64,000 bases of DNA from Schlesneria paludicola DSM 18645 (GCF_000255655.1 NZ_JH636435.1:2457417-2521416); one strand, 5' to 3'; counted from the stretch's first letter, positions 38,354-48,295 are shown. Program-made: numbers and translations. The notes: generated by a model from the letters alone, not told the origin.

Positions 38354-39397
38354 ATGTCACTGACCGCCGCGCCGCCTGCCATTGAGTCCCTCAATCGATC
38401 TGTTCAGCCCGATTGCGCGGCCATGGAAGACGCCTCAACCTTCGGACTACAGGGGCTCACGCGCGACGCGCTCACGATTTTGAAACCAGACTGTGTTAAT
38501 CGTCTGGCCGCCACACTGGCGCTCCGGGGAACCCGCGAAGAAATCCAAGATCCGGCGTATGTTCAGCGAGTCTTGTCACGTCATCCCGATTGGGTGGAAG
38601 AGTATCAAGTCGTCCATTTGATCGAGCGATCATTGTGGCTCCAGGGACACAGTGATCTCGTAATGACGATGACGAAGAACCCATCGCAGATCCCTGACAA
38701 TCCTCCTGACAAGGTGATGGATGCGTTGTCACGAGCCTATACCCAGCATCCTGATGCCACGGTCTGGTACGGTGTCCCACTCTTTAGTGCCGAAAACAAC
38801 GCCGACGGTTTGCCCATTCCCGTGACGCCCGCCGAAGTGCGCTCCGAAGCTCAGAAACGGATCGAAACGGCACAGGAACACGCTCTGAATTGGGGATGGC
38901 TCTACCGCGCCGCAGTCAGCACCGCGATGGTACCGGCCCGCTGCTGGAATTTCGGCGTACGTATGAAGCAAGGTCTGCAGTACTCGGCGAACCGAGTCAT
39001 CGGCTACTGGAATCAGGCCCGACGCGACGCTCGCCGACGCGCCCGAGCCATCGTGATGGCCGAGCATGAACGCTGCCGCTTCGGCGATTCGACGATCGAA
39101 ATCCCACAACACCAAACCTGGCTTGGTCGAAGCATGGAATCGACCTACCTGTTCCTGGAACTGGTGGCCTACCAGGCATCACTCGTCGGCGCGATCGCAC
39201 CGTCGCTGAGCTTCATCGCAGCTCCGCTGATTGTGGCTCAATATGTTCCGGTACTATTCATCCCGCTGACGATTGTCTCCGTTGACCCATTCTTGTTCGT
39301 GGAACTTCCACAAGAGCAGGGGCGTCTCCGTCACATTGGACACTGGTACTGGCAGAAACAAACAGAAGGCCAGGACAAACTCCATCTGCACGTTTAG
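38354..39397 (+). CDS. Hypothetical protein with C-terminal membrane hairpin
   Basis: 347 residues; GAGAGGAA precedes the ATG. A long soluble N-terminal region is rich in helix formers (DPAYVQRVLSRHPDWVEEYQVVHLIERSL, then Arg-rich NQARRDARRRARAIVMAEHERC). Two or three hydrophobic segments lie at about 255-315 (LFLELVAYQASLVGAIAPSLSFIAAPLIVAQYVPVLFIPLTIV). No family is recognised. Repeat A copy 2 begins at its stop codon. Confidence 0.65.
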   Translation: MSLTAAPPAIESLNRSVQPDCAAMEDASTFGLQGLTRDALTILKPDCVNRLAATLALRGTREEIQDPAYVQRVLSRHPDWVEEYQVVHLIERSLWLQGHSDLVMTMTKNPSQIPDNPPDKVMDALSRAYTQHPDATVWYGVPLFSAENNADGLPIPVTPAEVRSEAQKRIETAQEHALNWGWLYRAAVSTAMVPARCWNFGVRMKQGLQYSANRVIGYWNQARRDARRRARAIVMAEHERCRFGDSTIEIPQHQTWLGRSMESTYLFLELVAYQASLVGAIAPSLSFIAAPLIVAQYVPVLFIPLTIVSVDPFLFVELPQEQGRLRHIGHWYWQKQTEGQDKLHLHV

Positions 39398-39497
39398 CAG
39401 CACGTTGAAATAACGGAGACTGGCTCAGCCCGGGCACAAAGCCCCAGGACTCGGTGAAGGCCCAGATGCCTGTCCCCCTGATTTCAACAGCCAGTTA
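39396..39497. repeat. Dispersed palindromic repeat, family A copy 2
   Basis: About 100 bp starting at the stop codon of the preceding gene. AGCACGTTGAAAT and ATTTCAACAGCCAGTT are the inverted ends; the core is CGGAGACTGGCTC at 39414-39426 and ATGCCTGTCCCCCT near 39466-39479. Confidence 0.7.
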
Positions 39498-39566
39498 GAC
39501 CTGACGAATCTCTACCGAAATTCGTGACGAGCTTTTCTCAGTCTTTCTTATTTCTACCGGTCGCTC

Positions 39567-40049
39567 ATGGGTGAGTTCTTTCACGGATGGCGGCGAAAGA
39601 CGGGACTGCTCGCACTGGCTTTCACGTTGGTTCTGCTCGTCGGTTGGGGCCGAACTTTTAGCACGTTCGATCGAGGGGAGTTTGCATCGAGCCCCTACGT
39701 CTTCCATCTCATCCGTACGGCCAAGGGAAATCTGTGTTGGCAACGCTTGTCCGCTGCAGCCCCGTCAAAGTGGTCCGAACAATGGCACGATGAAGCACCA
39801 GCCATGTTTGCCGAATTTGCGTCCAGTCACGGTGAGAGAACGTTCTGCTTGATCCTGCAAAACGAAGACGAAGTCAATTGGATTTAGTGTTTCGGAGGTA
39901 TTGAAGTTGGGCATCGGGACCACACCACCTCAGGCGGACTGCTTCACGAAGAAATTCTCAAGCTTTCCTATTGGTGGCTAGTGACTCCTCTGACCCTGAT
40001 TTCAAGTTGGATGATTCTGACAAGCCGCCAACCTCGAAAACGCGATTGA
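39567..40049 (+). pseudogene. Planctomycete small membrane protein interrupted by an in-frame TAG
   Basis: The frame starts at an ATG with FFHGWRRKTGLLALAFTLVLLVGWGRT (membrane helix about 10-28) and stops at TAG 39885-39887 after 106 codons. The same frame then continues open for 53 codons to TGA 40047-40049 and encodes the family's normal C-terminus: a helix beginning SYWWLVTPLTLISSWMIL and a basic tail QPRKRD. The protein at 48934-49596 has the same start (GWKPKVG) and end (PYWSIVYPLAALSAYLL). So one substitution appears to have split an otherwise intact gene of about 160 codons. A sequencing error or stop-codon readthrough are the alternatives. Confidence 0.75.
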
Positions 40050-40071
40050 GCGGTCAACGTCGACTCATCCA

Positions 40072-40110
40072 ACAAACGCGGCCACCGAGACACTCTCGAT
40101 GGCCGCTTGT
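40072..40110. terminator. Bidirectional terminator-like hairpin
   Basis: ACAAACGCGGCCACCGAGA (40072-40090) pairs with TCTCGATGGCCGCTTGT (40094-40110) around a 3-nt loop, with few mismatches. It sits between the convergent ends of the interrupted gene (40049) and the beta-propeller gene (40162). On the minus strand the stem ends in GTTTGTT. Confidence 0.55.
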
Positions 40111-40161
40111 CGTCAATCCGCAACCCACATGGCACGCAATGCCCTGAAATGCAGGGTTCGG

Positions 40162-41424
40162 TCACTCGTGGATGTTGTAGCACAGGATGGAGTTGTTCTC
40201 GCGCAAGAAGAGCTTTCCATCAAAGATCACGGGGTGCGACCAGCTTGGACGCTCGCCGGTTCCGGGAATCTGGAACGAACCTACTTCTTTGTATGCTGCA
40301 GGATCGGCATTCGCCAAAACCATCGTGCCATCGGCAAAATGGATATAAAGATGGCCATCGGCGGCGGTCACGGACGCCGAGTTTTTGCCACTGGCCCGTG
40401 CCTTCCACTTCACGGCACCGGTCAGCAGCTCCGCACAATAGGGAAGGCCACCGTCGTCAGAATCGGCATAGATATAGTCTCCGATGCGGATCACGCCACC
40501 GTGCTTGTTCGCCAGCTCTGGCTTCATCGGGTAGACCTCTTCGACATCCACCTTGCCGTCACCTTTTGAAACCTGTCGAACGAGTGCCCCGCCACGCTTG
40601 TACCCCGCCGCGATAAAGACCAGATCATCCTTGATGATCGGCGTCGGGCAGACGGCCGTTGTCTGGTCAATTCCGTATGTCCAGAGAACGACGCCATCTT
40701 CGGCACGAATCCCAATCGCACCGCTCGCGGTCAGCTGAACATACACTCGCTGGCCACCGACTTCCGAGATCACGATCGAGGCATGCCCCGCACCGCGATT
40801 CCCAGCTTGGGCCGCCTTCCACAGCACGTCACCCGTCGTCTTGTTGAGCGCGATCACCGTCGCGGTCTCGCCGCCGGGCGTACAGACCAGTTTGTCTCCA
40901 TCGATCAGCGGCGACTCGCTGAAGCCCCAACTATCGCCTTTCTTCCCGTCAAATTCGGCCTTGAAATCCTTCCGCCAGACTTCTTTTCCCGTGTCGAATT
41001 CACACGCAACCAAAGTTCCATAAGGAGTGATGACATAGACCAGCTTGCCGTCCGTTGAAGGGGTGCTTCGCGAACTTTGCCAGTCGGGCTTCCGATCGTT
41101 CCAAGCATCGCCCGTCTTCGTCTTCCAGACCGGCTTTCCCGTGGCTTGCTCATAAGCCATCAAATACTCGGCCGGATCGTCGGCGGTCGTACCGTCGCCC
41201 AGCGTGAAGATCTTTCCGTCGAAGATCGCCAGGCTCGAGTACCCTCGCCCCAAACCTTCCGCCTTCCAAACGAGTGGCGGGCCGCCTTCCGGCCAAGACT
41301 TCAGCAGCTTGGTCTCACTCGAGACGCCCGTTCGTTGCGGACCGCGAAATGTCGGCCAGTTGCCCGCCGGAACGGCACCTGCGGCAAGCATCAGGTAAAC
41401 AGCCAAATATCTGGTCATCAGCAT
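40162..41424 (-). CDS. Secreted PQQ-like beta-propeller protein
   Basis: 420 residues from the ATG at 41424; the ATG two codons later is equally possible. A signal peptide (MLMTRYLAVYLMLAAGAVPA) is followed by NWPTFRGPQRTGVS, the common start of planctomycete PQQ-binding-like propellers, and repeated blades with W-motifs (AYEQATGKPVWKTKTG, ACEFDTGKEVWRKDF, ALNKTTGDVLWKAAQ, AELLTGAVKWKARASG). No catalytic dehydrogenase residues can be picked out. Related to BamB and quinoprotein dehydrogenases by fold; role unknown. Confidence 0.88.
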   Translation of the reverse strand: MLMTRYLAVYLMLAAGAVPAGNWPTFRGPQRTGVSSETKLLKSWPEGGPPLVWKAEGLGRGYSSLAIFDGKIFTLGDGTTADDPAEYLMAYEQATGKPVWKTKTGDAWNDRKPDWQSSRSTPSTDGKLVYVITPYGTLVACEFDTGKEVWRKDFKAEFDGKKGDSWGFSESPLIDGDKLVCTPGGETATVIALNKTTGDVLWKAAQAGNRGAGHASIVISEVGGQRVYVQLTASGAIGIRAEDGVVLWTYGIDQTTAVCPTPIIKDDLVFIAAGYKRGGALVRQVSKGDGKVDVEEVYPMKPELANKHGGVIRIGDYIYADSDDGGLPYCAELLTGAVKWKARASGKNSASVTAADGHLYIHFADGTMVLANADPAAYKEVGSFQIPGTGERPSWSHPVIFDGKLFLRENNSILCYNIHE

Positions 41425-41579
41425 GATTCCGTAATTCTCGAAAGTGAACTCAGCGAGCGATCTCCCAATGCCGTAGTTTACCGCTGAGCCGTCCACCGTG
41501 CGAGCGATTTGGCCGAGTTAAGACTTCGTTCAGGTTCATGCAAACCCGCGATGAGAACACAATAGGCCGGCATGCTCGA

Positions 41580-42344
41580 TCACGACTTCGGTTGTAGGAA
41601 CAACGACGGTCTCACGGTCGCTTGAAGCCGACGTCCCCACCATCCCTTCGATTCGAAGATCGCCAGTGGGATCAGCCAGCTGATCCACCCCGTGAGCGGA
41701 TACATCCACTCCCCGCCAATATCTGTGACATCCGACAACCCGGCAATCAGCCTGAGCACCACCGCCGAACAGAGCAATAGAAAACAGCGCGACATCCACC
41801 GGCGATGCGCCTGAAACCGGCGCTGAACCGCGGCTCTCCAACCCATCGCCACGGTCAATCCCGTCAGAATCGACAGCGTGGCAAATCCCGTCGCCGCGAT
41901 CACCCCCGTCATGGCATGATAGGCCATCCCCAAGCCACTTGGCGCGACCAGGAACAACGTGCAGAACGCATGAATCCGACCGAGATAGCGATGCCACACA
42001 GGAAATCGACGCCGAAACGGCTCATTGATGAGCAGCACACCGAGCACAAGTGCCACGGGCCCCGAGAGAATGTGGGTATAAAAGGCCCACTGATACCAAC
42101 CATAGAAGTACGGTTGCCGCCCCTGCAAAAACGTGGATTCAAAATTGGCAGGGAAGTAGTCAACATAATTCAAGACGACGCTGCACGTGACCTTAAGCAC
42201 GAGCACGCCAACCAGAACGTTGAGAATACGCGCCGGTTGCAACGCCATCCGCCGTCGCTCATGTACGACATCACGCATCATGACATGGACTTCATCTGAC
42301 CGGACGACCTCGGTACGCGGCACATCGAACCTGACGGCCTTCAC
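41580..42344 (-). CDS. DUF2306 family membrane protein
   Basis: 254 residues from a GTG at 42344. I choose this start because GGAGGGAG lies immediately upstream with ideal spacing; ATGs at 42281, 42278 and 42248 have none. About six helices: ILNVLVGVLVLKVTCSVVLNY, then WYQWAFYTHILSGPVALVLGVLL, WHRYLGRIHAFCTLFLVAPSGLGMA and so on. His residues in the THI.sG.va and wHR.lGriH motifs are typical of DUF2306 and may bind a cofactor. Function unknown. Confidence 0.8.
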   Translation of the reverse strand: MKAVRFDVPRTEVVRSDEVHVMMRDVVHERRRMALQPARILNVLVGVLVLKVTCSVVLNYVDYFPANFESTFLQGRQPYFYGWYQWAFYTHILSGPVALVLGVLLINEPFRRRFPVWHRYLGRIHAFCTLFLVAPSGLGMAYHAMTGVIAATGFATLSILTGLTVAMGWRAAVQRRFQAHRRWMSRCFLLLCSAVVLRLIAGLSDVTDIGGEWMYPLTGWISWLIPLAIFESKGWWGRRLQATVRPSLFLQPKS

Positions 42345-42454
42345 AATCTCCCTCCGAACATCTCCGTTATAACAACCAGAAACAATGTCAACATGTCTTC
42401 CCCTCGTCAACGACGGATCTTTTCGAAAGGGATTGCCTGAAGAATTGGGGATGC

Positions 42455-42679
42455 TTGGTTCTGCTCATTCCAATCACGATCTGCACCACAGCTCCCATGG
42501 CGTGGGCTTTATGGACAATCGGCGATGCCATCATCCACAACGGCTGGCCCGTCGGCCCCACTGGGAAAAGTCTCGCCTTCGGCCTGCTCGGCGTCGCAAT
42601 CGCCCTCAACATACCCACGTTATTTCTCTGGCGGGCGTACTTCGCTGCACCGACGACATCTGAGTCTAACAGCAACTGA
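42455..42679 (+). CDS. Small two-helix membrane protein
   Basis: 74 residues starting at a TTG with GGGGA close upstream. It holds two clear helices (LIPITICTTAPMAWALWTIGDAII and SLAFGLLGVAIALNIPTLFLW) and a short polar tail. The sequence looks like genuine protein, but no ATG is available. An ATG at 42393 in another frame gives a basic N-terminus (MSSPRQRRIFSKGIA) that stops just before it, so a frameshifted longer gene is possible. No family recognised. It is divergent from DUF2306. Confidence 0.5.
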   Translation: MVLLIPITICTTAPMAWALWTIGDAIIHNGWPVGPTGKSLAFGLLGVAIALNIPTLFLWRAYFAAPTTSESNSN

Positions 42680-43109
42680 CGGTGCTTCTGCGTTGGGATA
42701 GGGCATTGCCATTTACTGAAGAACGAATGAAAAAGAGCAGAGTGCCATCGCGCGAGATCGGCAACCAGCATCCTCTCGAATTCGTCTGCTTTCCGCGTGG
42801 CAGTGTTCCTCTCAACTCCGAGCATCGGGACTCGGACAGCCCTGACTGACTACTCCGTCACAAACAAACCGATCCACTCAAGACCTATTTCAAAGTGGCT
42901 GGTGCAAATGGATCTCTTGCGCGAATCGCAGACGAAGACCTGCGAGGAATTCTAAGCATCTCAATTGAGGCAAGAGATTTCGCAATATCCTTTGCACGAG
43001 CGGGAAACGGGACGGGAATGGGAAGCAGAAATGGAAGGATGCGACCTGGATCATTGGCAATCTGACGCAGGGGAGTGCAGGGGCCCGCCAGAAAAATCAG
43101 GATGGCATT
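42680..43109. other. Intergenic stretch with possible coding remnant
   Basis: 430 bp. In the plus frame ending at TGA 43063-43065, about 70 codons read like protein (LRGILSISIEARDFAISFARAGNG), but no start codon precedes them. It may be a decayed gene. No other element is seen. Confidence 0.3.
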
Positions 43110-43364
43110 ATGGTGCTGCAAAACCTCAAGGCGAAAGTTGACACCATCAAAGAAATCACAAACGTTGCCGATGGATTGGCAGATGCAATCATGGGGCTTC
43201 AGAATATTGACATCAAGAACCTTGCGGACAATTTGACAAGTCTCGCTGCTGCGAACGTCGTCGTTTGGAAAGACATCAAGACAATCAACGCCGCGACGCG
43301 AAGCAACTTGACGTCATTCACACCCAAAATCGACCTGGCGATCCAGTATTTGCGACGAATGTGA
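43110..43364 (+). CDS. Small hypothetical helical protein
   Basis: 84 residues, ATG preceded by AGGA. Predicted almost wholly helical and soluble (LQNLKAKVDTIKEITNVADGLADAIMGLQNIDIKNLADNLTSLA). No family is recognised. It follows a possible coding remnant in another frame, so it may be the tail of a broken gene. Confidence 0.4.
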   Translation: MVLQNLKAKVDTIKEITNVADGLADAIMGLQNIDIKNLADNLTSLAAANVVVWKDIKTINAATRSNLTSFTPKIDLAIQYLRRM

Positions 43365-43426
43365 CCTCGATGTTGCGGCGCTCACAATCTCACCCGATCC
43401 ACGAGAATAAAAACAGCCTCTCGCCA

Positions 43427-46400
43427 TCAAGGGGCCTCAAGCCATTTCGCGGCCCAGTCGGAATAGTGGTCCGAGCCTGAACGGTTCAGAATCTTGGCGT
43501 TCATCTCCAGAAAGTGCGATGCCGAGATCGCCTCGGGTATGTCCGCTCCTTTGATGAATCGTTGTCCTGCAATGGATTCGAGAAACTCGGGAAACCACGA
43601 CGGAACGTTCCCAGGTGGTACCGGAACATCCCACAAATACGCTTGTGTATTGTCCGACGCCAGGAATGCGGCGTGTCCCGCCAAACCAAACTGCGGACCA
43701 TTGGTTGACGAGTGAAATCCCGTCCCAATCCAAGTCGGCTGCTCCAAGAGCACGGTCAGTGGAATCCCCAGTTCCGCATCCCAAATTCGTAGCCCCTGAA
43801 AGTCCATGACAAGCAGGCGTCGACTGTCTTTGCTGAACCTCACGTTTCTGACGCCATGCTCCGAGACCAGACTGCGACAATGAGGCTGCCCCGTCTCTGC
43901 GTTCCAAATCATCGCCGTTCGATCCCGTGATGCGGTTGCAATCAGCTTTCCGTCTGGGCTAAAGCTTGCCTCAAGCAATGCACCTCGGTGAGGTAATAAG
44001 AATTGTTGCCCACCCGTCTCAAGGCTCCAGACGCGCGCTGTACCATCATGCGAACTGGTGAGCACCGAGCGGCCATTTGGTGAAAAGGCGACCGACATCA
44101 CTTCATTTTCGTGACCAACCAGACTCTTGAGTCTTTGCCCCGTTCGTGTATCCCAAATGCTGGTGATTCGATTCTCGCCTGCTGCCGCAACCAACGCACC
44201 ATTTGGAGAAAACGCAACAGAGTTGATCTCCGATCCATGCGACGACTCCCATAAGGCGCGTCCTGTGGAAACATCCCACAACCTCACAAACCCATCGGTA
44301 GAGCCGGTCGCGAACTGCGTTCCATCGACAGACATCTCAGCAGGCTGAATCATCGTTGGAATCTTGACCGGTTCCGCCTGTAGCTCGCCGCTTGGAAGTG
44401 ATCGGACGGAGACCTGACCTTGATGGGTCGCCACGACCAGTCGACGACAGTCCGGCGTGAACAAGATCCCCCACGGCGATCCCTCAATCGTCAGCGGATC
44501 GCACACGGGCTTACCCGTTTCCGCTTCCACAACCCGCAACGTATCATCGCTCGCCTCAAGGGCAATCCATCGTCCATCAGGACTGATCTTCCCCCCGCCA
44601 TGGCCCCAATGCCGAACTTGCTGGCTATCCAGGATCACCCGTCGATTCTTGGGCTTTTTCTGATCATGAATCTGCCAGAGTTGGACCGTACCGGTCTTCG
44701 TATCGGGTAACCGCTGCTTGCCATGCGACGTGGCTGTCAAATAGACACCCTGCTGATTCAGGCTTCCATATTCCGCATACGCAACATGGAAACTGTGCCG
44801 AATCGGTTCGCAGATTCGTTCTCCCGTTCCTGCCGTCCAGATCTGCACCAGCGAATCGTCGCCCCACGTGAGAAATTGGTCATCCGTTTTCGAAAACGAT
44901 CCCCCCTGAACGTGATAGTCGTGCGACAGCTTTGGAGTCAGTGGTATTCCGGCGGCGGTATCAAACACCTGGATCGCTCCCGACAGATTCGCAAAGGCAA
45001 ACCGTCGCCCATCGTGGTCCAGATACAGCTTCGTGATCGCAGCATCAGGACTCTTAAAGTCACTTTGTTTCGAAGCATTCATCAGATTCCAAACGGTTCC
45101 ACCAACAGTTGTTCCCGTAATCGCGATGGAACAATCGTCACTCGCATCGGCCAGAGTCAACGGCCCCGTTTCCAACCGCAGGCGCGACTGGCCCGTTTGT
45201 GCATCCCACGTTTCGATCAACGAATCGTCACCATGGGCAACTGCCGAACAAACCCGATCACCGTCAGCCGAAAACTTTGCGAGAACAATCTGTCCGGTGG
45301 GCTTCGTCTGCTCCCATTTCACCTTGAAATCTCTCAAGTCGATGACAGAGATCGAACGACGAGTTCGAGTCAACAGGGATCGACCGTCCGAGCTGAAGTG
45401 AACGTGAGTGACGGATTCTGCGTGCAAGAGTGGATCGCAAAGAGCTTGCCCCGTTTCCACATTCCAGAGACGGGCACTCTTGTCCTTCGAACCCGTCACG
45501 ACCCAGTGTCCGTCGGGACTGAATTCCACCCAGTTCACTCGGTCCGCATGCTCCAGCGCCGGTCCAAGTTGAATCGACGAAATCGAATCCCAAATCCGCG
45601 CCGTTCCATCGGACGAGGCCGTCGCGATACGTTTTCCATCAGGAGCCAGACGCGCAATGCTCAATTCAGCTCCATCGGGATGGCGAATCTGAGGTGCCAG
45701 AGGAATCGGAAATCTCGAGCGTTCGACGATCGAAATCCCAAGCATCGCGGCCTTCCAATCCTGTGGATTGGCGCGAATCAATGCGGCGGTCTTGGCGAGA
45801 GCCGTCGAACACTGGTCGCGACGCAGCCGATCGTCGATCGCATCCCATTGATGGATCGTCAGACTTTGTTTGAGACCGGCATTGGCGCTTTCCGCACGGC
45901 TCCATTGCCACAACGTCACTCCGGTTCCGAACAGGATCGCCAACAGCAAAAGGCCGGTGATCGACGAGACGACAGGATTCCGCTGACTCCATCGCAAAAC
46001 CTGCTCCGACACACTCACTGGACGAGCGAGAATCGGTTTCCGATCGATAAACCGCTGAAGCTCGTCGGCGACATCATTGGCTGAGGCGTACCGCTGCTCC
46101 GGCCTCTTTTCAAGGCAACACATCGCGATGGTTTCCAGATCACGATGTACGACAGGATTGATACTACGTGGCAGCCGAGGCATTTCGTGAATCGATTTCC
46201 ACATCGCCTCGACCGCCGTTGATCCAGAAAAGGGCGGGGTTCCCGTCAGCAATTCATACAGCATCGCGCCCAGACCATAGATATCCGCAGCCGTTGTGAC
46301 ATCGCGATTTCCCGCCGCTTGTTCTGGAGACAAATATCCCGGTGTCCCAAGGACCGCCTGCGTGAGCGTGAGCCCCAGATCGGCGTGACCGGTCAACTTC

Positions 46401-47101
46401 GCCAATCCAAAATCGGTCAGGTGTGGATGCCCCTGTCCATCGATCAATATATTCGAAGGCTTTAAGTCACGATGGAGCACGCCATGCGAATGCGCAAAAT
46501 TCAACGCTCGAGCGATCTCTGCCATCAATTCCGCAATCCGGACCGCGCGATCACGTCGATCAGAAACGGAACCTCCCACACGAAGTCGAAAATCGTCGAG
46601 CCGCTCCGCGAGACTGGTCCCCTCGATCAACTCCATGCTGAAGAACTGCTGCCCGTTGAATTCGCCGATCTCAAAAATGCGAACGATTCCAGGATGATGC
46701 ATCCGCGCGGCCGATTGAGCCTCCAGCCGAAATCGTTCCAGCGACTCGGGCGAGGCGAGTTGTCCCGCAAGAATCAACTTGATCGCGACCTCTCTGTCGA
46801 GACTTCGTTGCCAGGCGCGATAGACAACACCCATGCCACCGCGAGCGATTTCAGAGATCAATTCGTAGTCGCCGAAGTCAGGTGGCAAGCGAGAAACCGA
46901 GTGATCTTCGTCGACGTCAAGTAGTGTCGACGGAGAACCATCCTGCCGTAACGGCGATTGAAGCGAACTGAGTGCGAGCTGCAGTGAGCAATAGCTGCAA
47001 TCGCCGAATAACGCCTGCTCCAAAATCCGATTTCCACAGACCTGACATCGAATTCCCGAGTCAGCTTCCATTGTCTGATCACGATTTTCGGAGGTATTCA
47101 T
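43427..47101 (-). CDS. Ser/Thr protein kinase fused to WD40 beta-propellers
   Basis: 1224 residues from the ATG at 47101; upstream in-frame ATGs lack signals. An N-terminal zinc ribbon (Cys 19, 22, 35, 38) precedes a PknB-type kinase domain (about 79-345) with GGMGVVYRA, Lys-108, HRDLKPSN (Asp-212), DFG 230-232 and LGTPGYLSPEQ. One membrane helix (SITGLLLLAILFGTGVTLW) follows. The remainder is about 13 WD40 repeats (for example GHEN EVMSVAFSPNGRSVLTSSHDGTARVWSLETG). The kinase lies in the cytoplasm and the propellers probably outside it. Partner and targets unknown. Confidence 0.95.
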   Translation of the reverse strand: MNTSENRDQTMEADSGIRCQVCGNRILEQALFGDCSYCSLQLALSSLQSPLRQDGSPSTLLDVDEDHSVSRLPPDFGDYELISEIARGGMGVVYRAWQRSLDREVAIKLILAGQLASPESLERFRLEAQSAARMHHPGIVRIFEIGEFNGQQFFSMELIEGTSLAERLDDFRLRVGGSVSDRRDRAVRIAELMAEIARALNFAHSHGVLHRDLKPSNILIDGQGHPHLTDFGLAKLTGHADLGLTLTQAVLGTPGYLSPEQAAGNRDVTTAADIYGLGAMLYELLTGTPPFSGSTAVEAMWKSIHEMPRLPRSINPVVHRDLETIAMCCLEKRPEQRYASANDVADELQRFIDRKPILARPVSVSEQVLRWSQRNPVVSSITGLLLLAILFGTGVTLWQWSRAESANAGLKQSLTIHQWDAIDDRLRRDQCSTALAKTAALIRANPQDWKAAMLGISIVERSRFPIPLAPQIRHPDGAELSIARLAPDGKRIATASSDGTARIWDSISSIQLGPALEHADRVNWVEFSPDGHWVVTGSKDKSARLWNVETGQALCDPLLHAESVTHVHFSSDGRSLLTRTRRSISVIDLRDFKVKWEQTKPTGQIVLAKFSADGDRVCSAVAHGDDSLIETWDAQTGQSRLRLETGPLTLADASDDCSIAITGTTVGGTVWNLMNASKQSDFKSPDAAITKLYLDHDGRRFAFANLSGAIQVFDTAAGIPLTPKLSHDYHVQGGSFSKTDDQFLTWGDDSLVQIWTAGTGERICEPIRHSFHVAYAEYGSLNQQGVYLTATSHGKQRLPDTKTGTVQLWQIHDQKKPKNRRVILDSQQVRHWGHGGGKISPDGRWIALEASDDTLRVVEAETGKPVCDPLTIEGSPWGILFTPDCRRLVVATHQGQVSVRSLPSGELQAEPVKIPTMIQPAEMSVDGTQFATGSTDGFVRLWDVSTGRALWESSHGSEINSVAFSPNGALVAAAGENRITSIWDTRTGQRLKSLVGHENEVMSVAFSPNGRSVLTSSHDGTARVWSLETGGQQFLLPHRGALLEASFSPDGKLIATASRDRTAMIWNAETGQPHCRSLVSEHGVRNVRFSKDSRRLLVMDFQGLRIWDAELGIPLTVLLEQPTWIGTGFHSSTNGPQFGLAGHAAFLASDNTQAYLWDVPVPPGNVPSWFPEFLESIAGQRFIKGADIPEAISASHFLEMNAKILNRSGSDHYSDWAAKWLEAP

Positions 47102-47476
47102 GCGTTGCGGCACTTCAGATTTGGCATCGGCAGGGGTTCTGAAAACGGTTGACTCGACCATTCGACAGCTTATGACAACATGTGAACACACGACTCGCAA
47201 TCGAATGAGCAAGCGTTCCCACGACGGCCTCATTCCCACCGAGTGCTCGCCATGCCCTGAGCATTCCGAGCAGACTCGCACCAGGATGGTCTCGGAATCA
47301 CTTTTAGTAACCGAGAACGAGACATGATGTGTACCAAAGCAGGCCCAGTGCAGTCAGGTGCGAAACTGCGATTTTAACGCGATCGCGTTCATTGGCGCTA
47401 AAGATGCTCAGTATTGGGCGGACCGGGTGCGGACCACCTGTTCGACACGCCTTTGGGCCATTTTATGGAGAACCAC
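47102..47476. other. Divergent intergenic region
   Basis: 375 bp between the kinase gene and the secreted protein gene. The kinase frame stays open to 47281 without a convincing start. Nothing else is recognised. Confidence 0.35.
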
Positions 47477-48295
47477 ATGATGAATCTGTTGAGAACACGA
47501 GATTTCGGCTCAAACCTTGAAACCCTCCCTCAATTCAAGCAATCCGCCGCAAACAAATCGTTTCGGTCGATCTGGGGATTCCTGACGGCGCTCGCCCTTG
47601 CTGGTCCGGCTCTGGCTGTTGACGTCGTTGACGATCCCGCCCAGATTGATGAACGAGTGACGCAAGTGATGCAAACCACGAATTCACTCTGCTGGGAAAT
47701 GTACAATTATCATCAGCAACAGCCCGGATTCAAAGAGTCCTATCAGTCCCTCAAGGACATCTGGGAAAAAAGCCGGCAGGTGCAAGAGGCTCTTCGGACT
47801 GGCACAGTCGAAACCGAAGTTCTGAACAACAAATTGATCGAAATGAACGACAGTTTCATAGGGATTCAGAAAACCCTTTCGGACTGGCAAGCGGGCGACC
47901 AAACGTCAGTCGCGACAAACGCGGAACCGGTATTGCGGACCGTCGTCAGCCCAGGTGTCGGTGTCGATATCCCATTTATTGGACTGAGAGTTGGCGGACC
48001 CGATGTTGTCGTAACCGAGCAGCCCGCACCGGTTTTTCAACGAAAGAGACTGCATGTCAATGCACGCGGCAGCAAGCGCAGTCTGGAACGCGAGATCGCA
48101 GCCGCCCGGGTGGCGATGAGCTATTTACTCGAAGATGCCGGGATCGGCGAACAATCGGATTGGTCAGCAACCGGTGATCGTCCAGCGTCCGCACCGGCTC
48201 CTCAGCCACCACGTCCCGATTCGGCATTGAAAACGCCGTCAGAAACCGTCCCACCACGCGTCAAGAGCTCAACCGGCGGGCCCACACAGAAATAG
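47477..48295 (+). CDS. Secreted hypothetical protein
   Basis: 272 residues. ATG ATG at 47477 has GGAG six bases upstream. A long leader (FRSIWGFLTALALAGPALAVDVV, cleavage expected near residue 47) is followed by a helical domain (EMYNYHQQQPGFKESYQSLKDIWEKSRQVQEAL), a glycine/valine-rich stretch and a Pro/Ser-rich tail (PASAPAPQPPRPDS). No family is recognised. Confidence 0.65.
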   Translation: MMNLLRTRDFGSNLETLPQFKQSAANKSFRSIWGFLTALALAGPALAVDVVDDPAQIDERVTQVMQTTNSLCWEMYNYHQQQPGFKESYQSLKDIWEKSRQVQEALRTGTVETEVLNNKLIEMNDSFIGIQKTLSDWQAGDQTSVATNAEPVLRTVVSPGVGVDIPFIGLRVGGPDVVVTEQPAPVFQRKRLHVNARGSKRSLEREIAAARVAMSYLLEDAGIGEQSDWSATGDRPASAPAPQPPRPDSALKTPSETVPPRVKSSTGGPTQK

